A DNA stretch of 13,887 bases from an uncultured Caryophanales bacterium (GCA_937958685.1 CALGNF010000112.1:1-13887); one strand, 5' to 3'; shown: positions 1-7,775, counted from the stretch's first letter. Program-made: numbers and translations. The notes: generated by a model from the sequence alone, not told the origin.

Positions 1-2
1 AA

Positions 3-1052
3 CTGGTAACGACCAGAACCGGCTATGGAATGGATAAAGAGACCCACGAATTCCGTGGCTACATCTTCACCGCCTATTCGCTGCTCATGAGCGACCACGG
101 GGAGTACGCGATGGTCGTCGACCATGTCTACAAGAACACGATCGCCTTCGTCAGGGAAATCCGCAAACTCGATTCGCGGCTCAAGTTCTACATCCGCCAG
201 ATCATCGAGAACTCGGAGATCCGCGATCTCATCCACCTGCTCGTGAACTACAAGGTCGAACTGATGGACCAGGCTTACTATCGGCTCAAGACCAGCGACA
301 ACGTCAATAAATACAAACTCGAGATCATCAAACGTCTGGAGCAGTATCAGCAAAACGCGGTGATCATGGAAATGGTCGCAAGCGAATACCTCCACAAGTG
401 CGGCAACAACTACGAGATCGCCCGCATCAAGGCCAACAAGAAGATCGACGACATCATCGACATCTACAACTCGCTCGACTGGATCATCGACGAGATCGAC
501 AATAAGAACAAGGTCTACGTCAACACGACGATCGCCAAGATCAAGTTCCTGCTCAACGACGACGAGAACGTGATCGGGAAGCTCAACCGGATCCTGAAGT
601 TCACCGCCCGCAAGATCAAGGACAAGAAAGTGGACCAGGCGCTCAGGACGATCAAACCGCTGTTCGTGATCCCAATCAACCAGCAGATCGCCCAAGCCTC
701 GTTGTTCGCCCCCAGAGGCGCCTACAGCCGGGCGAAGGAGCAATTCCTCCAGGAAAACCTGGCTACCCCCTCCAACCAGCTGCAAGAGGACTTCTACAAG
801 GAATTCGAGACCAACTACAGCTCCGACGTGATCAAGCGCTATCTCCAGGACTACTTCCGCACCCGGCCGTCGATCAAGGCCTCGGATATCCTGAGGAGCG
901 ACATGTCGGACGAGGCGATCATGCGGCTCCTCTATATCCTCATCTACGCGGGCGATGAACTCGACTACTCGATCATCCCGCTCCGCAGCGACATCGACCA
1001 TCAACGGTTCCAATTGCGCGACTTTGAAATCATCAGGGGGTACGAACTATGA
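3..1052 (+). CDS. jetA: Wadjet/MukF-like kleisin subunit JetA, 5'-truncated at the window edge
   Basis: Probable JetA, the kleisin-type subunit that bridges the two SMC heads in the Wadjet anti-plasmid complex (compare MukF and MksF). The frame is open from base 3, so the first ATG at 30 is almost certainly internal: the nine codons before it fit the family, and the N-terminal winged-helix portion lies outside the window. The visible 349 residues are mostly alpha-helical and highly charged. The stretch around 475-600, reading SLDWIIDEIDNKNKVYV and then a LLNDDENVIGKLNRIL segment, is what I recall as typical of the DUF5716 JetA family. The stop TGA overlaps the jetB start as ATGA, so the two are translationally coupled. 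Assignment rests on recalled family resemblance plus position before a JetB-like gene and an SMC ATPase. Fairly sure of the family; less sure that it works in defence rather than chromosome organisation. Confidence 0.8.
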   Translation: MVTTRTGYGMDKETHEFRGYIFTAYSLLMSDHGEYAMVVDHVYKNTIAFVREIRKLDSRLKFYIRQIIENSEIRDLIHLLVNYKVELMDQAYYRLKTSDNVNKYKLEIIKRLEQYQQNAVIMEMVASEYLHKCGNNYEIARIKANKKIDDIIDIYNSLDWIIDEIDNKNKVYVNTTIAKIKFLLNDDENVIGKLNRILKFTARKIKDKKVDQALRTIKPLFVIPINQQIAQASLFAPRGAYSRAKEQFLQENLATPSNQLQEDFYKEFETNYSSDVIKRYLQDYFRTRPSIKASDILRSDMSDEAIMRLLYILIYAGDELDYSIIPLRSDIDHQRFQLRDFEIIRGYEL

Positions 1053-1654
1053 TACTGGAGAATTTTGAAAATCTGAACATGGGTCAGAAGCAGCTCTTCA
1101 GCGACACCTGCAACAAGCTGCTCGCGACCGGCTTCCTCGCCCGCGACAAGAAAGACAACAAGGAGCAATACTACTTCCTCCTGAGTTTCAAAAACTACTT
1201 TGATGAGTTTTTCGAGGTCATCAAGTACGAACTCCAAATCGACAGGGAGCGCGGGGCGGTCCAACTCGTGAGCACCGAAAGCCGTAATCTCCTACATCTC
1301 AAAAAGGACGAGTCGCTGGTGCTCCTCATCCTCAGGATCCTCTACCACCAGCATCTCGTCGAGACCTCGATCAACGACAACGTCGTCGTCCGGATCGACG
1401 AGATCCACCAGAAATACGATACGCTCGAACTCAAGAAAAAGATCAACAAGACCGACCTCATCCAGATCCTCAGGCTGTACCGGCGCTACAATCTGATCGA
1501 ACCCCTCGGCGACATCACCCAGGGCAACACCAAGGTCATCATCTATCCGACGATCCTGCTGGCGATCAACACGCACGAGATCAACGATATCTATGATTTG
1601 ATCGGCAAGCTTGCCGAACCCGAAGGAGGGAAATCCGATGAAGAAACTGACTAA
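1049..1654 (+). CDS. jetB: Wadjet/MukE-like accessory subunit JetB
   Basis: A 201-residue protein in the position and size of JetB, the winged-helix MukE/MksE-like partner that binds the kleisin. It starts at ATG 1049, overlapping the jetA stop by four bases, with AGGGGG at 1035-1040 as ribosome binding site eight bases upstream. The middle (about residues 75-110, with RNLLHLKKDESLVLLILRIL) and the later ILRLYRRYNLIEPLGD segment (about residues 147-162) look like the DUF6063/DUF4194 type of JetB as I remember it. The C-terminus is acidic (EPEGGKSDEETD). The last 17 bases overlap jetC. No catalytic motif is expected and none is seen. On sequence alone the call would be weak; its place between a JetA-like kleisin and a MukB-like ATPase makes it convincing. 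Confidence 0.75.
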   Translation: MILENFENLNMGQKQLFSDTCNKLLATGFLARDKKDNKEQYYFLLSFKNYFDEFFEVIKYELQIDRERGAVQLVSTESRNLLHLKKDESLVLLILRILYHQHLVETSINDNVVVRIDEIHQKYDTLELKKKINKTDLIQILRLYRRYNLIEPLGDITQGNTKVIIYPTILLAINTHEINDIYDLIGKLAEPEGGKSDEETD

Positions 1655-4600
1655 GGTTAGACTCATAAACTGGCACTATTTCGCCAATGAGACCATCTAC
1701 ATCAAAAACAACACCCTGATCACCGGGCAGAACGCGACGGGAAAATCGACGATCGTCGACGCCATCGCCTTCGTGATCACGGCCGGCGACCAGATCTTCA
1801 ACCTGGCAGCCAACGAGAAAAGCAAGCGCGATCTGCGCGGCTATGTCAAGTGCAAGCTCGGCATCGACAACCAGGAATACCTCCGCGACGGCGATGTCAC
1901 CGGCCATGTGGCGCTGGAGTTTTTCGATGAGACCAAGGGCAGTTACTTCACTGTCGGCACCGTCATCGACGCCTTCGGCGAGATTTTGCCGCCGAAGTAT
2001 ATCTTCTACGAGATCGAGACGCCGATCACGGAAAATTTGTTCGTCGACGACGAAGGCCGGATCCGGACCACGCTCCTTTTCAAGAAATCCAGACTCGCGG
2101 ACAAGATCCATCCCACCCGCCGCGAGGCCAAACTTGCCTTCCGCTCCCGGTTCGGCTCGATCAACGAGACCTACTTCTCGCTGCTTCCCAAAGCGCTCGC
2201 CTTCAAGCCGATCGCCGATGTCAAGGATTTCATCTACCACTACCTGCTCGAGGAGAAGACGCTCGACGTCGAATCGATCAAGGGCTCGATCCAGTCCTAT
2301 CGGGACCTGGAGGCGACCCTGAAGATCATCAAGCAGAAGATCGCGAGTCTCCAGGAGATCAAGGACGTTTATGAAGAGATCCAGAAGAACCAGGATCAGA
2401 AACGCTTCCTCGAATTCTTCCTGAAGCTGATCGATGTCGAGATGGTCAAGGAAGACATCCGCAAGAAGCAGAAACAACTCGAGAAACTCGGGATCGCCAA
2501 GGATAAAAACCAGAAACTGATCGTCGATCTCGACCAGCAGATCGAGATCCTCGAGGAGAGAAGCAAGGAAGTCTATGCCCTGCTCCAATCCGACAGCGGT
2601 TTCAAGGCCGGCGAAATCTACGACAAGGAAATCGGCAGTTTGACCCAGAAGATCGACGAGAAAGAGGAAGTCAAGCGCTACCTGGCGAGGAAAAGCGAAA
2701 AGCTGAAAGTCCTGATCAACGAACTCAAGACCGAATACAAGCGTCCGTTCTATGAAACCCTCGCCAAGATCGATTTCCAGAATGTCACGGCCGACGTTTT
2801 CGACAAGATCCGCCTGCAACTCCTCGAAGTCGACCGGTTGTGCCAGGCGCAGATCGAAGCCAACCAAAAAGACGCCGGACGCCTCGAACACGAAAAACAG
2901 GGCATGGTCGGCCAAATCAACGAAGTCTACCAGACGCTCAAGGACCTGGAGAACCACCATCTCCGCTACAATCCGATGGTCAAGAAACTCCAGACCGCGA
3001 TCGAGGAAGGCGTCAAGGAACGTTATGGTGAGGAGATCAACGTCCATATCCTCGCCGAACTCCTGGAAGTCACCGACCGCAGCTGGCACGACACCGTCGA
3101 GGACTTCCTCGGCCAGCAGCGTTTCAACCTGATCGTCGAGCCGCGCTACTTCGACCTGGCGCTTGCCATCTACAACAAGATCAAGGACACGCTCAAGATC
3201 TACGGCGTCGGTCTGGTCAACACCAAAAAGATCCAACACTTCGAAAAACCGGAATCCAGCTCGCTCGCGACGATCATCCACTCCGACAACATCGACGCCC
3301 GCCACTTCGTGAACATGCTCGCCGGCAACCTGATCATGGTCGAAAACGTGGAGGATCTCGAGAAACACCAGCAGGCGATCACCAAGTCCGGGATGATCTA
3401 CCGCTCGTTCACGGTGCGCAGCCTGAACAAAAACACCGAGAAACCCTTCATCGGCAAGCGCGCCCACGAGGAACAAACCGAGAAATGGCGTCATCAGGCC
3501 AAAATCGCCAAGGAAGATTTCCAGAGGCTCGCCGACAATCTCCAGAAACTCCAGGAAGAAAACACCGCCATCCAACAATTGGGTATTCCAAGCGTCATCG
3601 AGATGATGCTGTCGGTGCGCTCCCTTGACGAACTGAAGGCCAAGCGCAAGGAGCTGGCCCAGAAGAAGCAGAGCGTGCCCAAGGAAAGCCTGAACCAGTT
3701 GCGCCTCGAATACGAAGCGATCAAGGAAGAGATCCGCGGCTATTCCGCCAACCGCCGCAAGGCTTACGAGGAAAACGGCAAGCTGACTTCCGACGACCGC
3801 AAGTTCCAAGAGGACATCCTCGGTTTGGAAACCCAGCTGGAATACCTGCAACAGGAGATCGCCACCCTGGGAAGCGAGAACCTGACGCTCGAGGCCGAAG
3901 CCAACGAACTCTACAAACAGGAGATTCTGAACGCTCCCGACAAAAAGAAGGTCGTCGAGGGCTACCAGCTTCGGATCGAGACCGAACTCAGGAATCTCGC
4001 CACCCTCGAGGACAACCTCAAGACCAAGCAGTTCAAGTACACCAACACCTACAACCTCGCCTACGACTACGGCACCGAGCATATGGAACCCTATCTCGCG
4101 GAAATGAACAAACTCGTCAAGAGCGAGCTCATCAAATACGAGGCCAAGGTCCGCGAAGCCCGCGAAGCGGCGGAGAAACTCTTCAAGGAGGACTTCCTCG
4201 CAAAACTCCGCAACTACATCGTGACCGCCCAGGAGGAAATCAAGAAGATCAACGACACCCTGCAGACGATCCACTTCGGCGATGACACCTACGAATTCAT
4301 CTTCCCGAAGAGCCGGGAGTACGGCGATTACTACGACATGGTCCTGGCCGATGAATCGATGAAGAGCGGCACCGAAATCTTCAATTTCGAGTTCGAGCGC
4401 AAATACCAGCGGCAACTCGAGGAACTCTTCATCAACCTCGCCTCCGAAGACCTGAACGACCAAGGCTCCATCAACAAGTTCACCGACTACCGCACCTACA
4501 TGGACTACGACATCAAGATCCGCAACGGCCAGGGAGACATCATCCTCTACTCGCGCGTCTTCAAGGAGAAATCCGGCGGCGAGACCCAGGTTCCCTTCTA

Positions 4601-4880
4601 CGTCGCCACGCTCGCCTCCTTCGTCCGGGTCTTCCAGCAAGCCCAGCGCGGCAACATCCAGGACGCCATCGGTCTGATCCTCTTTGACGAGGTCTTCGAC
4701 AAGATGGATACCTCAAGGATCAAATCGATGATGGAATTCATCCAGTGCCTGCCGGTCCAGATCGTGCTGGCGACGCCGCCGCAGAAGATGGAAGTATTGA
4801 GCAAGTACACCGACACCACCGTCGTCACCCTCAGGGAAGGCAAAGCCGCCCGCGCCTACGAGGTCGTCCAGAAATACTAA
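1638..4880 (+). CDS. jetC: SMC-like ATPase JetC (MukB/SbcC-type) of a Wadjet-like complex
   Basis: A 1080-residue SMC-family motor; in Wadjet, JetC dimers use ATP to extrude DNA loops and test for small circles. The N-terminal half-head carries Walker A GQNATGKST at residues 30-38. Two long Glu/Lys-rich coiled-coil arms (roughly 215-450 and 610-880) flank a globular hinge region near 455-600 (around LLEVTDRSWHDTVEDFLGQQ). The C-terminal half-head has the ABC signature region KSGGE (S979-E982) and Walker B ILFDE at 1014-1018, so the ATPase looks intact. The start chosen is ATG 1638, seven bases after GGAGGG (1625-1630); an in-frame TTG at 1611 has no such site. It overlaps jetB by 17 bases and is followed directly by a terminator, with no jetD after it. 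SbcC, Rad50 or true MukB are the alternatives, but the neighbours and head sequence favour JetC. Confidence 0.85.
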   Translation: MKKLTKVRLINWHYFANETIYIKNNTLITGQNATGKSTIVDAIAFVITAGDQIFNLAANEKSKRDLRGYVKCKLGIDNQEYLRDGDVTGHVALEFFDETKGSYFTVGTVIDAFGEILPPKYIFYEIETPITENLFVDDEGRIRTTLLFKKSRLADKIHPTRREAKLAFRSRFGSINETYFSLLPKALAFKPIADVKDFIYHYLLEEKTLDVESIKGSIQSYRDLEATLKIIKQKIASLQEIKDVYEEIQKNQDQKRFLEFFLKLIDVEMVKEDIRKKQKQLEKLGIAKDKNQKLIVDLDQQIEILEERSKEVYALLQSDSGFKAGEIYDKEIGSLTQKIDEKEEVKRYLARKSEKLKVLINELKTEYKRPFYETLAKIDFQNVTADVFDKIRLQLLEVDRLCQAQIEANQKDAGRLEHEKQGMVGQINEVYQTLKDLENHHLRYNPMVKKLQTAIEEGVKERYGEEINVHILAELLEVTDRSWHDTVEDFLGQQRFNLIVEPRYFDLALAIYNKIKDTLKIYGVGLVNTKKIQHFEKPESSSLATIIHSDNIDARHFVNMLAGNLIMVENVEDLEKHQQAITKSGMIYRSFTVRSLNKNTEKPFIGKRAHEEQTEKWRHQAKIAKEDFQRLADNLQKLQEENTAIQQLGIPSVIEMMLSVRSLDELKAKRKELAQKKQSVPKESLNQLRLEYEAIKEEIRGYSANRRKAYEENGKLTSDDRKFQEDILGLETQLEYLQQEIATLGSENLTLEAEANELYKQEILNAPDKKKVVEGYQLRIETELRNLATLEDNLKTKQFKYTNTYNLAYDYGTEHMEPYLAEMNKLVKSELIKYEAKVREAREAAEKLFKEDFLAKLRNYIVTAQEEIKKINDTLQTIHFGDDTYEFIFPKSREYGDYYDMVLADESMKSGTEIFNFEFERKYQRQLEELFINLASEDLNDQGSINKFTDYRTYMDYDIKIRNGQGDIILYSRVFKEKSGGETQVPFYVATLASFVRVFQQAQRGNIQDAIGLILFDEVFDKMDTSRIKSMMEFIQCLPVQIVLATPPQKMEVLSKYTDTTVVTLREGKAARAYEVVQKY

Positions 4881-4882
4881 CC

Positions 4883-4914
4883 AAAAGAATAACCGAGCGA
4901 TCGGTTATTTTTTT
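4883..4914 (+). terminator. intrinsic terminator after jetC
   Basis: A perfect 9-bp stem (AATAACCGA at 4888-4896, TCGGTTATT at 4901-4909) with a GCGA loop, followed by seven T (4908-4914). A-T pairs from the preceding AAAA can lengthen the stem. It begins two bases after the jetC stop and ends the jetABC transcript. The A-run on the left makes it plausible on the other strand too, though no minus-strand gene abuts it. Confidence 0.9.
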
Positions 4915-4933
4915 GCATCGCCACCGCCACTTG

Positions 4934-4942
4934 TGGTATCAT
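4934..4942 (+). promoter_or_regulatory. extended -10 promoter for rsmE-mtaB
   Basis: TGGTATCAT at 4934-4942 is an extended -10 element (TGn plus a 5/6 match to TATAAT). The -35 region is weak: TTGCAT at 4913-4918 with an 18-bp spacer. Transcription would start near 4949, about ten bases before the rsmE ATG, giving a very short leader. It sits just past the jetC terminator, which fits a separate transcription unit. Confidence 0.55.
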
Positions 4943-4958
4943 ATTGACGGGTGAAAAC

Positions 4959-5687
4959 ATGCAAAGATATTTTGTGGATGCCACAGCCATCAAGAACGAC
5001 TCCGTGACCATCACCGGACCAGATGTCCATCACATCCGCGATGTGATGCGTTTGTCCGTGGGCGCAAAGATCGGCGTCTGCCCCAATGACGGATCCTTTC
5101 ATCCCGCGATTATCAATTCCTTGACCAAAACCGAGGTGAGGGCGACGATCATCACAACGACCAGACCGGCGATACCGCCAATCAAAATCACGATCGCCCA
5201 GGCGCTGATCCGCAAGGAGCACTTCGAGCTGTTCCTGGAAAAAGCCACCGAACTTGGCGTCGCCGCGGTCATCCCCACTTGCTTCGACCGCTCGATCATC
5301 AAAATCGACAAAGATTCCCTGGACAAGAAACTGCTTCGCTACCGAAAGATCGTCAAGGAGGCATCCGAACAGTCGGAAAGGACGACGATGCCCCGAATCG
5401 GCGATTTCACAGACCTACGAAAAGTCGACTTTGCCGGCTACGACAAGGTCTATTTTGCCTATGAGCGCTGCCAGGAGGCCGTCTTGCTCCGGGAGGTCAT
5501 CCCGGCATTGCCTAAGGATGGCAACATCCTCTTTCTGATCGGTCCCGAAGGCGGGATCACGGAAGCTGAAGCAACTTGGCTAAAAGCCCATGGCGCACTT
5601 CCCGTCTCGCTTGGAAAACGGATCCTCCGTTCCGAAACAGCGGGTTTGATGATCCTGTCAGCCTTTTTGTATGCGGGGGGCGAGTAG
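4959..5687 (+). CDS. rsmE: 16S rRNA (uracil(1498)-N3)-methyltransferase RsmE
   Basis: A 242-residue SPOUT-class methyltransferase that uses S-adenosylmethionine to methylate N3 of U1498 in helix 44 of 16S rRNA. The N-terminal part is the PUA-like RNA-binding fold (MQRYFVDA..., with GPDVHHIRDVMRLSVG, a family hallmark). The C-terminal trefoil knot shows the SAM-binding loops: IGPEGG (GPEGG at residues 195-199) and LGKRILRSETA (LRSETA at 223-228). Length matches the family norm of about 240-250. ATG 4959 is chosen because homologues begin MQRYFV; the TTG at 4944 would add five unlikely residues. The ribosome binding site is only a modest GGGTGA at 4949-4954. The gene abuts mtaB with no gap, and rsmE-mtaB is a recurrent Bacillota pair, often downstream of dnaK-dnaJ-prmA, whose place here is taken by jetABC. 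Confidence 0.95.
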   Translation: MQRYFVDATAIKNDSVTITGPDVHHIRDVMRLSVGAKIGVCPNDGSFHPAIINSLTKTEVRATIITTTRPAIPPIKITIAQALIRKEHFELFLEKATELGVAAVIPTCFDRSIIKIDKDSLDKKLLRYRKIVKEASEQSERTTMPRIGDFTDLRKVDFAGYDKVYFAYERCQEAVLLREVIPALPKDGNILFLIGPEGGITEAEATWLKAHGALPVSLGKRILRSETAGLMILSAFLYAGGE

Positions 5688-6971
5688 ATGAAAGTCAGAT
5701 TTGTCACCCTCGGCTGCAAAGTCAACGCCTACGAGACGGAAGCGGTGTGGGAGTTGCTCGCGAACCGGGGTTATGAGCGTGTTGATGCGGGAAGGGCGGA
5801 TGTCTACATCATCAACACCTGCATGGTCACAGCCACCGCCGAGCAGAAATCGCGCCAGGCCGCCCGCCACCTCTTCCGGGAAAATCCCCGGGCGGTGATC
5901 GTCGTCATGGGCTGTCTCGTCGCCTTGAAGCCGGAGGACACCGCCGCCATCGACGGCGTCGTCATCTCCTTAGGCACCAGAGACAGGGACAAGATCCCGG
6001 ACTTGCTGGACGAGTATTTCCAGACAAAAAGGCCGATTTCACTGGCCGTTCCCCCAAGCGAACAAGTAGCCTACGACAACCTGACGATCAGCGCCTTTTC
6101 CGATCACCAGCGGGCGTTCCTCAAAATCGAGGACGGCTGCGACAATTTCTGCAGCTACTGCATCATTCCCTATGCCCGGGGGCGGGTGCGTTCCAAGCCC
6201 AGGAACCTCGTGCTCCAAGAAGCCCGGGAACTTGCCCGGCATCACGTCGAAATCGTTCTCACAGGCATCCATACCGGTGGCTATGGCAAGGATCTCGATA
6301 ACTACACTTTTGCGGATTTGCTCGCCGAACTCGAGCAAATCGAGGCGATCAGACGGATCAGGATCTCCTCGATCGAGATCAACGAACTCACGCCCGCGAT
6401 CATCAACCTGATCGCAACCTCGAAGAAAATCGTCCGCCATCTCCATGTGCCCCTGCAAAGCGGCTCCGACAGGATTCTCAAGCGCATGAATCGCCACTAT
6501 GACGTCGCCGCCTATGGCGCAAAGATCGCCCAGTTGAGGCGGGCGATCCCCGAGCTCTCGCTCACCACCGACGTCATCGCCGGCTTTCCCGGCGAGACGG
6601 CGGCCGATTTCGCGGCAACTTATGATTTCGTCAAGACGATCGGCTATCAGGAACTCCACGTCTTCCCCTACTCCAAACGCACCGGGACCGCCGCCGCGGC
6701 GTTTTTGGACGAGATCGACGCAATCATCAAGAAGGACCGGGTCCGGCAACTTTTGGAATTGGGACTGACGATGGCCAAGGCGGCGATCAGGGCCAAGGAA
6801 GGCAGCATCCTGCCGGTCATCGTCGAACGCGAGGTCGAAGGCATGCTCCAAGGGCACAGCGACTCCTACATCCATCTGCGGTTTTCCGGACCCAGAGAAC
6901 TGATTGGCAAGGAAGTGAGCGTGCGCCTGCTCAGGGAAGCCTATCCCTTGAGCCTCGGGGAACTATGGTAA
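5688..6971 (+). CDS. mtaB: tRNA N6-threonylcarbamoyladenosine(37) methylthiotransferase MtaB
   Basis: A 427-residue radical-SAM methylthiotransferase that converts t6A to ms2t6A at position 37 of tRNAs reading ANN codons. The N-terminal MTTase domain carries the three cysteines of the auxiliary 4Fe-4S cluster (C10 in LGCKVNAYE, C45 in NTCMVTA, C76 in MGCLV). The radical-SAM core has C151-x3-C155-x2-C158 (DGCDNFCSYC), followed by IPYARGRVRS. The C-terminal ~60 residues form the TRAM RNA-binding domain. KVNAYETE near the start and the length fit MtaB rather than MiaB or RimO. The ATG follows the rsmE stop directly (TAGATG), with a G-run at 5674-5680 as ribosome binding site, so it is co-transcribed with rsmE. 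The stop TAA runs into the shared terminator. Confidence 0.95.
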   Translation: MKVRFVTLGCKVNAYETEAVWELLANRGYERVDAGRADVYIINTCMVTATAEQKSRQAARHLFRENPRAVIVVMGCLVALKPEDTAAIDGVVISLGTRDRDKIPDLLDEYFQTKRPISLAVPPSEQVAYDNLTISAFSDHQRAFLKIEDGCDNFCSYCIIPYARGRVRSKPRNLVLQEARELARHHVEIVLTGIHTGGYGKDLDNYTFADLLAELEQIEAIRRIRISSIEINELTPAIINLIATSKKIVRHLHVPLQSGSDRILKRMNRHYDVAAYGAKIAQLRRAIPELSLTTDVIAGFPGETAADFAATYDFVKTIGYQELHVFPYSKRTGTAAAAFLDEIDAIIKKDRVRQLLELGLTMAKAAIRAKEGSILPVIVEREVEGMLQGHSDSYIHLRFSGPRELIGKEVSVRLLREAYPLSLGELW

Positions 6972-6972
6972 A

Positions 6973-7001
6973 AAAAAGGCCAATCAGCGTTTGGCCTTTT
7001 T
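6973..7001. terminator. bidirectional terminator between mtaB and the convergent membrane-protein gene
   Basis: A perfect 11-bp stem (AAAAAGGCCAA at 6973-6983 and TTGGCCTTTTT at 6991-7001) with a 7-nt loop. On the plus strand it ends mtaB with five T; on the minus strand the eight T that complement 6970-6977 make it stronger. The minus-strand gene's stop codon lies in the loop and its last five sense codons are in the right arm, so stem and protein end share the same bases. Confidence 0.9.
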
Positions 7002-7667
7002 GAGTCGTTTCTGTTTGGTAGCCTCGATCTTGGCTTGCGCCTTGATCTCCTTTTTGGTGAGTTTCTTCTGTTTCTGTTTCCGCTTGTAGCTCTTGGCGTT
7101 CTTGACGACGTCATAGGAGATCGTCAGCCCGTTGTCATGGTTGGTCATCCTCAGGGGGGCACCCTCGTGGACGTGGATCGGGAGTTCGAAGAAATAGCCG
7201 ATCACGGTCGTCAGCATCTGGTGCTTGTTGATGCCTTTAAGAAGACCGCGGAACTTGCGCGATTTCTCCCAACGGTAGACGACCTTGTCCATCTCGTTCA
7301 GGAACAAGATCAACAGCTGGCTCTTCTTCTTGTCCGCCGAGACGAAACTCTTCAGGAAGACCAATTCGGGGAGGTTCTTCACATAGTATTCCAGGTATTT
7401 CTTGACTTTGCGCTTGCCTTTGCTCCTGAGCGACTTGTAGGTGTTGGTGTTGTCCCGGGCGAAGGTGTTGATGATTTCCTCGTTCAGGAGGTTGCCGTTG
7501 AGCTTCTTCTGGATGGCCTTGTCCATTTTCTTGTAGAAAGCCTTGTAGCGGGCGGCGTAGCGGCCCTTGTTGATGAAGATCGCCAGCACGATGATGATCA
7601 GGATGACCCCGGCGGCGCCGGCAAGGATCAGTTTCCAATTGGACGTGATATTGATGAGAAAATACAC
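6984..7667 (-). CDS. single-pass membrane protein of unknown function with a basic C-terminal tail
   Basis: I do not recognise this 227-residue protein. It has one transmembrane segment at about residues 13-32 (LILAGAAGVILIIIVLAIFI) followed at once by Lys/Arg (K34, R36, R40, K42), which predicts a cytoplasmic C-terminal domain. There is no signal-peptidase site and no cysteine. Residues 45-180 are mixed alpha/beta-looking and contain WEKSRKFRGLLKGINKHQ and an HVHEGAPLRMTNHDNG region. The last ~40 residues are almost all Lys, Arg, Gln and Ala, suggesting contact with RNA, ribosomes or acidic lipid headgroups. The start is GTG at 7667-7665, supported by a strong GAGGTGA site (7680-7674) six bases upstream. 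It lies convergent to mtaB and divergent from rpsU as a single-gene unit. Real gene: good promoter, ribosome binding site and terminator, and codon use like its neighbours. Confidence 0.85.
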   Translation of the reverse strand: MYFLINITSNWKLILAGAAGVILIIIVLAIFINKGRYAARYKAFYKKMDKAIQKKLNGNLLNEEIINTFARDNTNTYKSLRSKGKRKVKKYLEYYVKNLPELVFLKSFVSADKKKSQLLILFLNEMDKVVYRWEKSRKFRGLLKGINKHQMLTTVIGYFFELPIHVHEGAPLRMTNHDNGLTISYDVVKNAKSYKRKQKQKKLTKKEIKAQAKIEATKQKRLKKAKR

Positions 7668-7697
7668 CTTGGTTCACCTCGGTCCTATAACGACTAA

Positions 7698-7725
7698 ATA
7701 ATACCATATTCAGCCAACAAAGCAA
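7698..7725 (-). promoter_or_regulatory. extended -10 promoter for the minus-strand membrane-protein gene
   Basis: Read on the minus strand, TGGTATTAT (7706-7698) is an extended -10 element with TATTAT at 7703-7698. A -35-like TTGCTT lies at 7725-7720 with a 16-bp spacer. It lies about 30 bases upstream of the GTG start and is back to back with the rpsU promoter. Confidence 0.6.
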
Positions 7726-7746
7726 ATCAGTTTCGGAAAAAAATCG

Positions 7747-7775
7747 TTTACAAAGAAGCCTTGATTTAGTATAAT
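7747..7775 (+). promoter_or_regulatory. near-consensus sigma-A-type promoter for rpsU
   Basis: -35 TTTACA at 7747-7752 (5/6) and -10 TATAAT at 7770-7775 (6/6) are separated by the ideal 17 bp. Transcription would start near 7782, about 26 bases before the rpsU ATG. This is the strongest-looking promoter in the window together with that of glyQS, as expected for a ribosomal protein gene. Confidence 0.85.

Noticed and set aside
1581..4640. A very long open frame (over 1000 codons) on the minus strand opposite jetC, and similar antisense frames opposite phoH, era and glyQS.
   Set aside because: It mirrors the codon habit of the sense gene (GAG, ATC, AAG and CTC codons give no antisense stops). 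Its protein is a monotonous Leu/Val/Asp/Glu/Phe mix with no domain, and it has no promoter or ribosome binding site.
1..4880. Whether codon use marks jetABC as recently acquired DNA.
   Set aside because: By eye the genes favour the same GC-ending codons as the core genes, and no repeats, integrase, tRNA or insertion sequence flanks are visible in the window.
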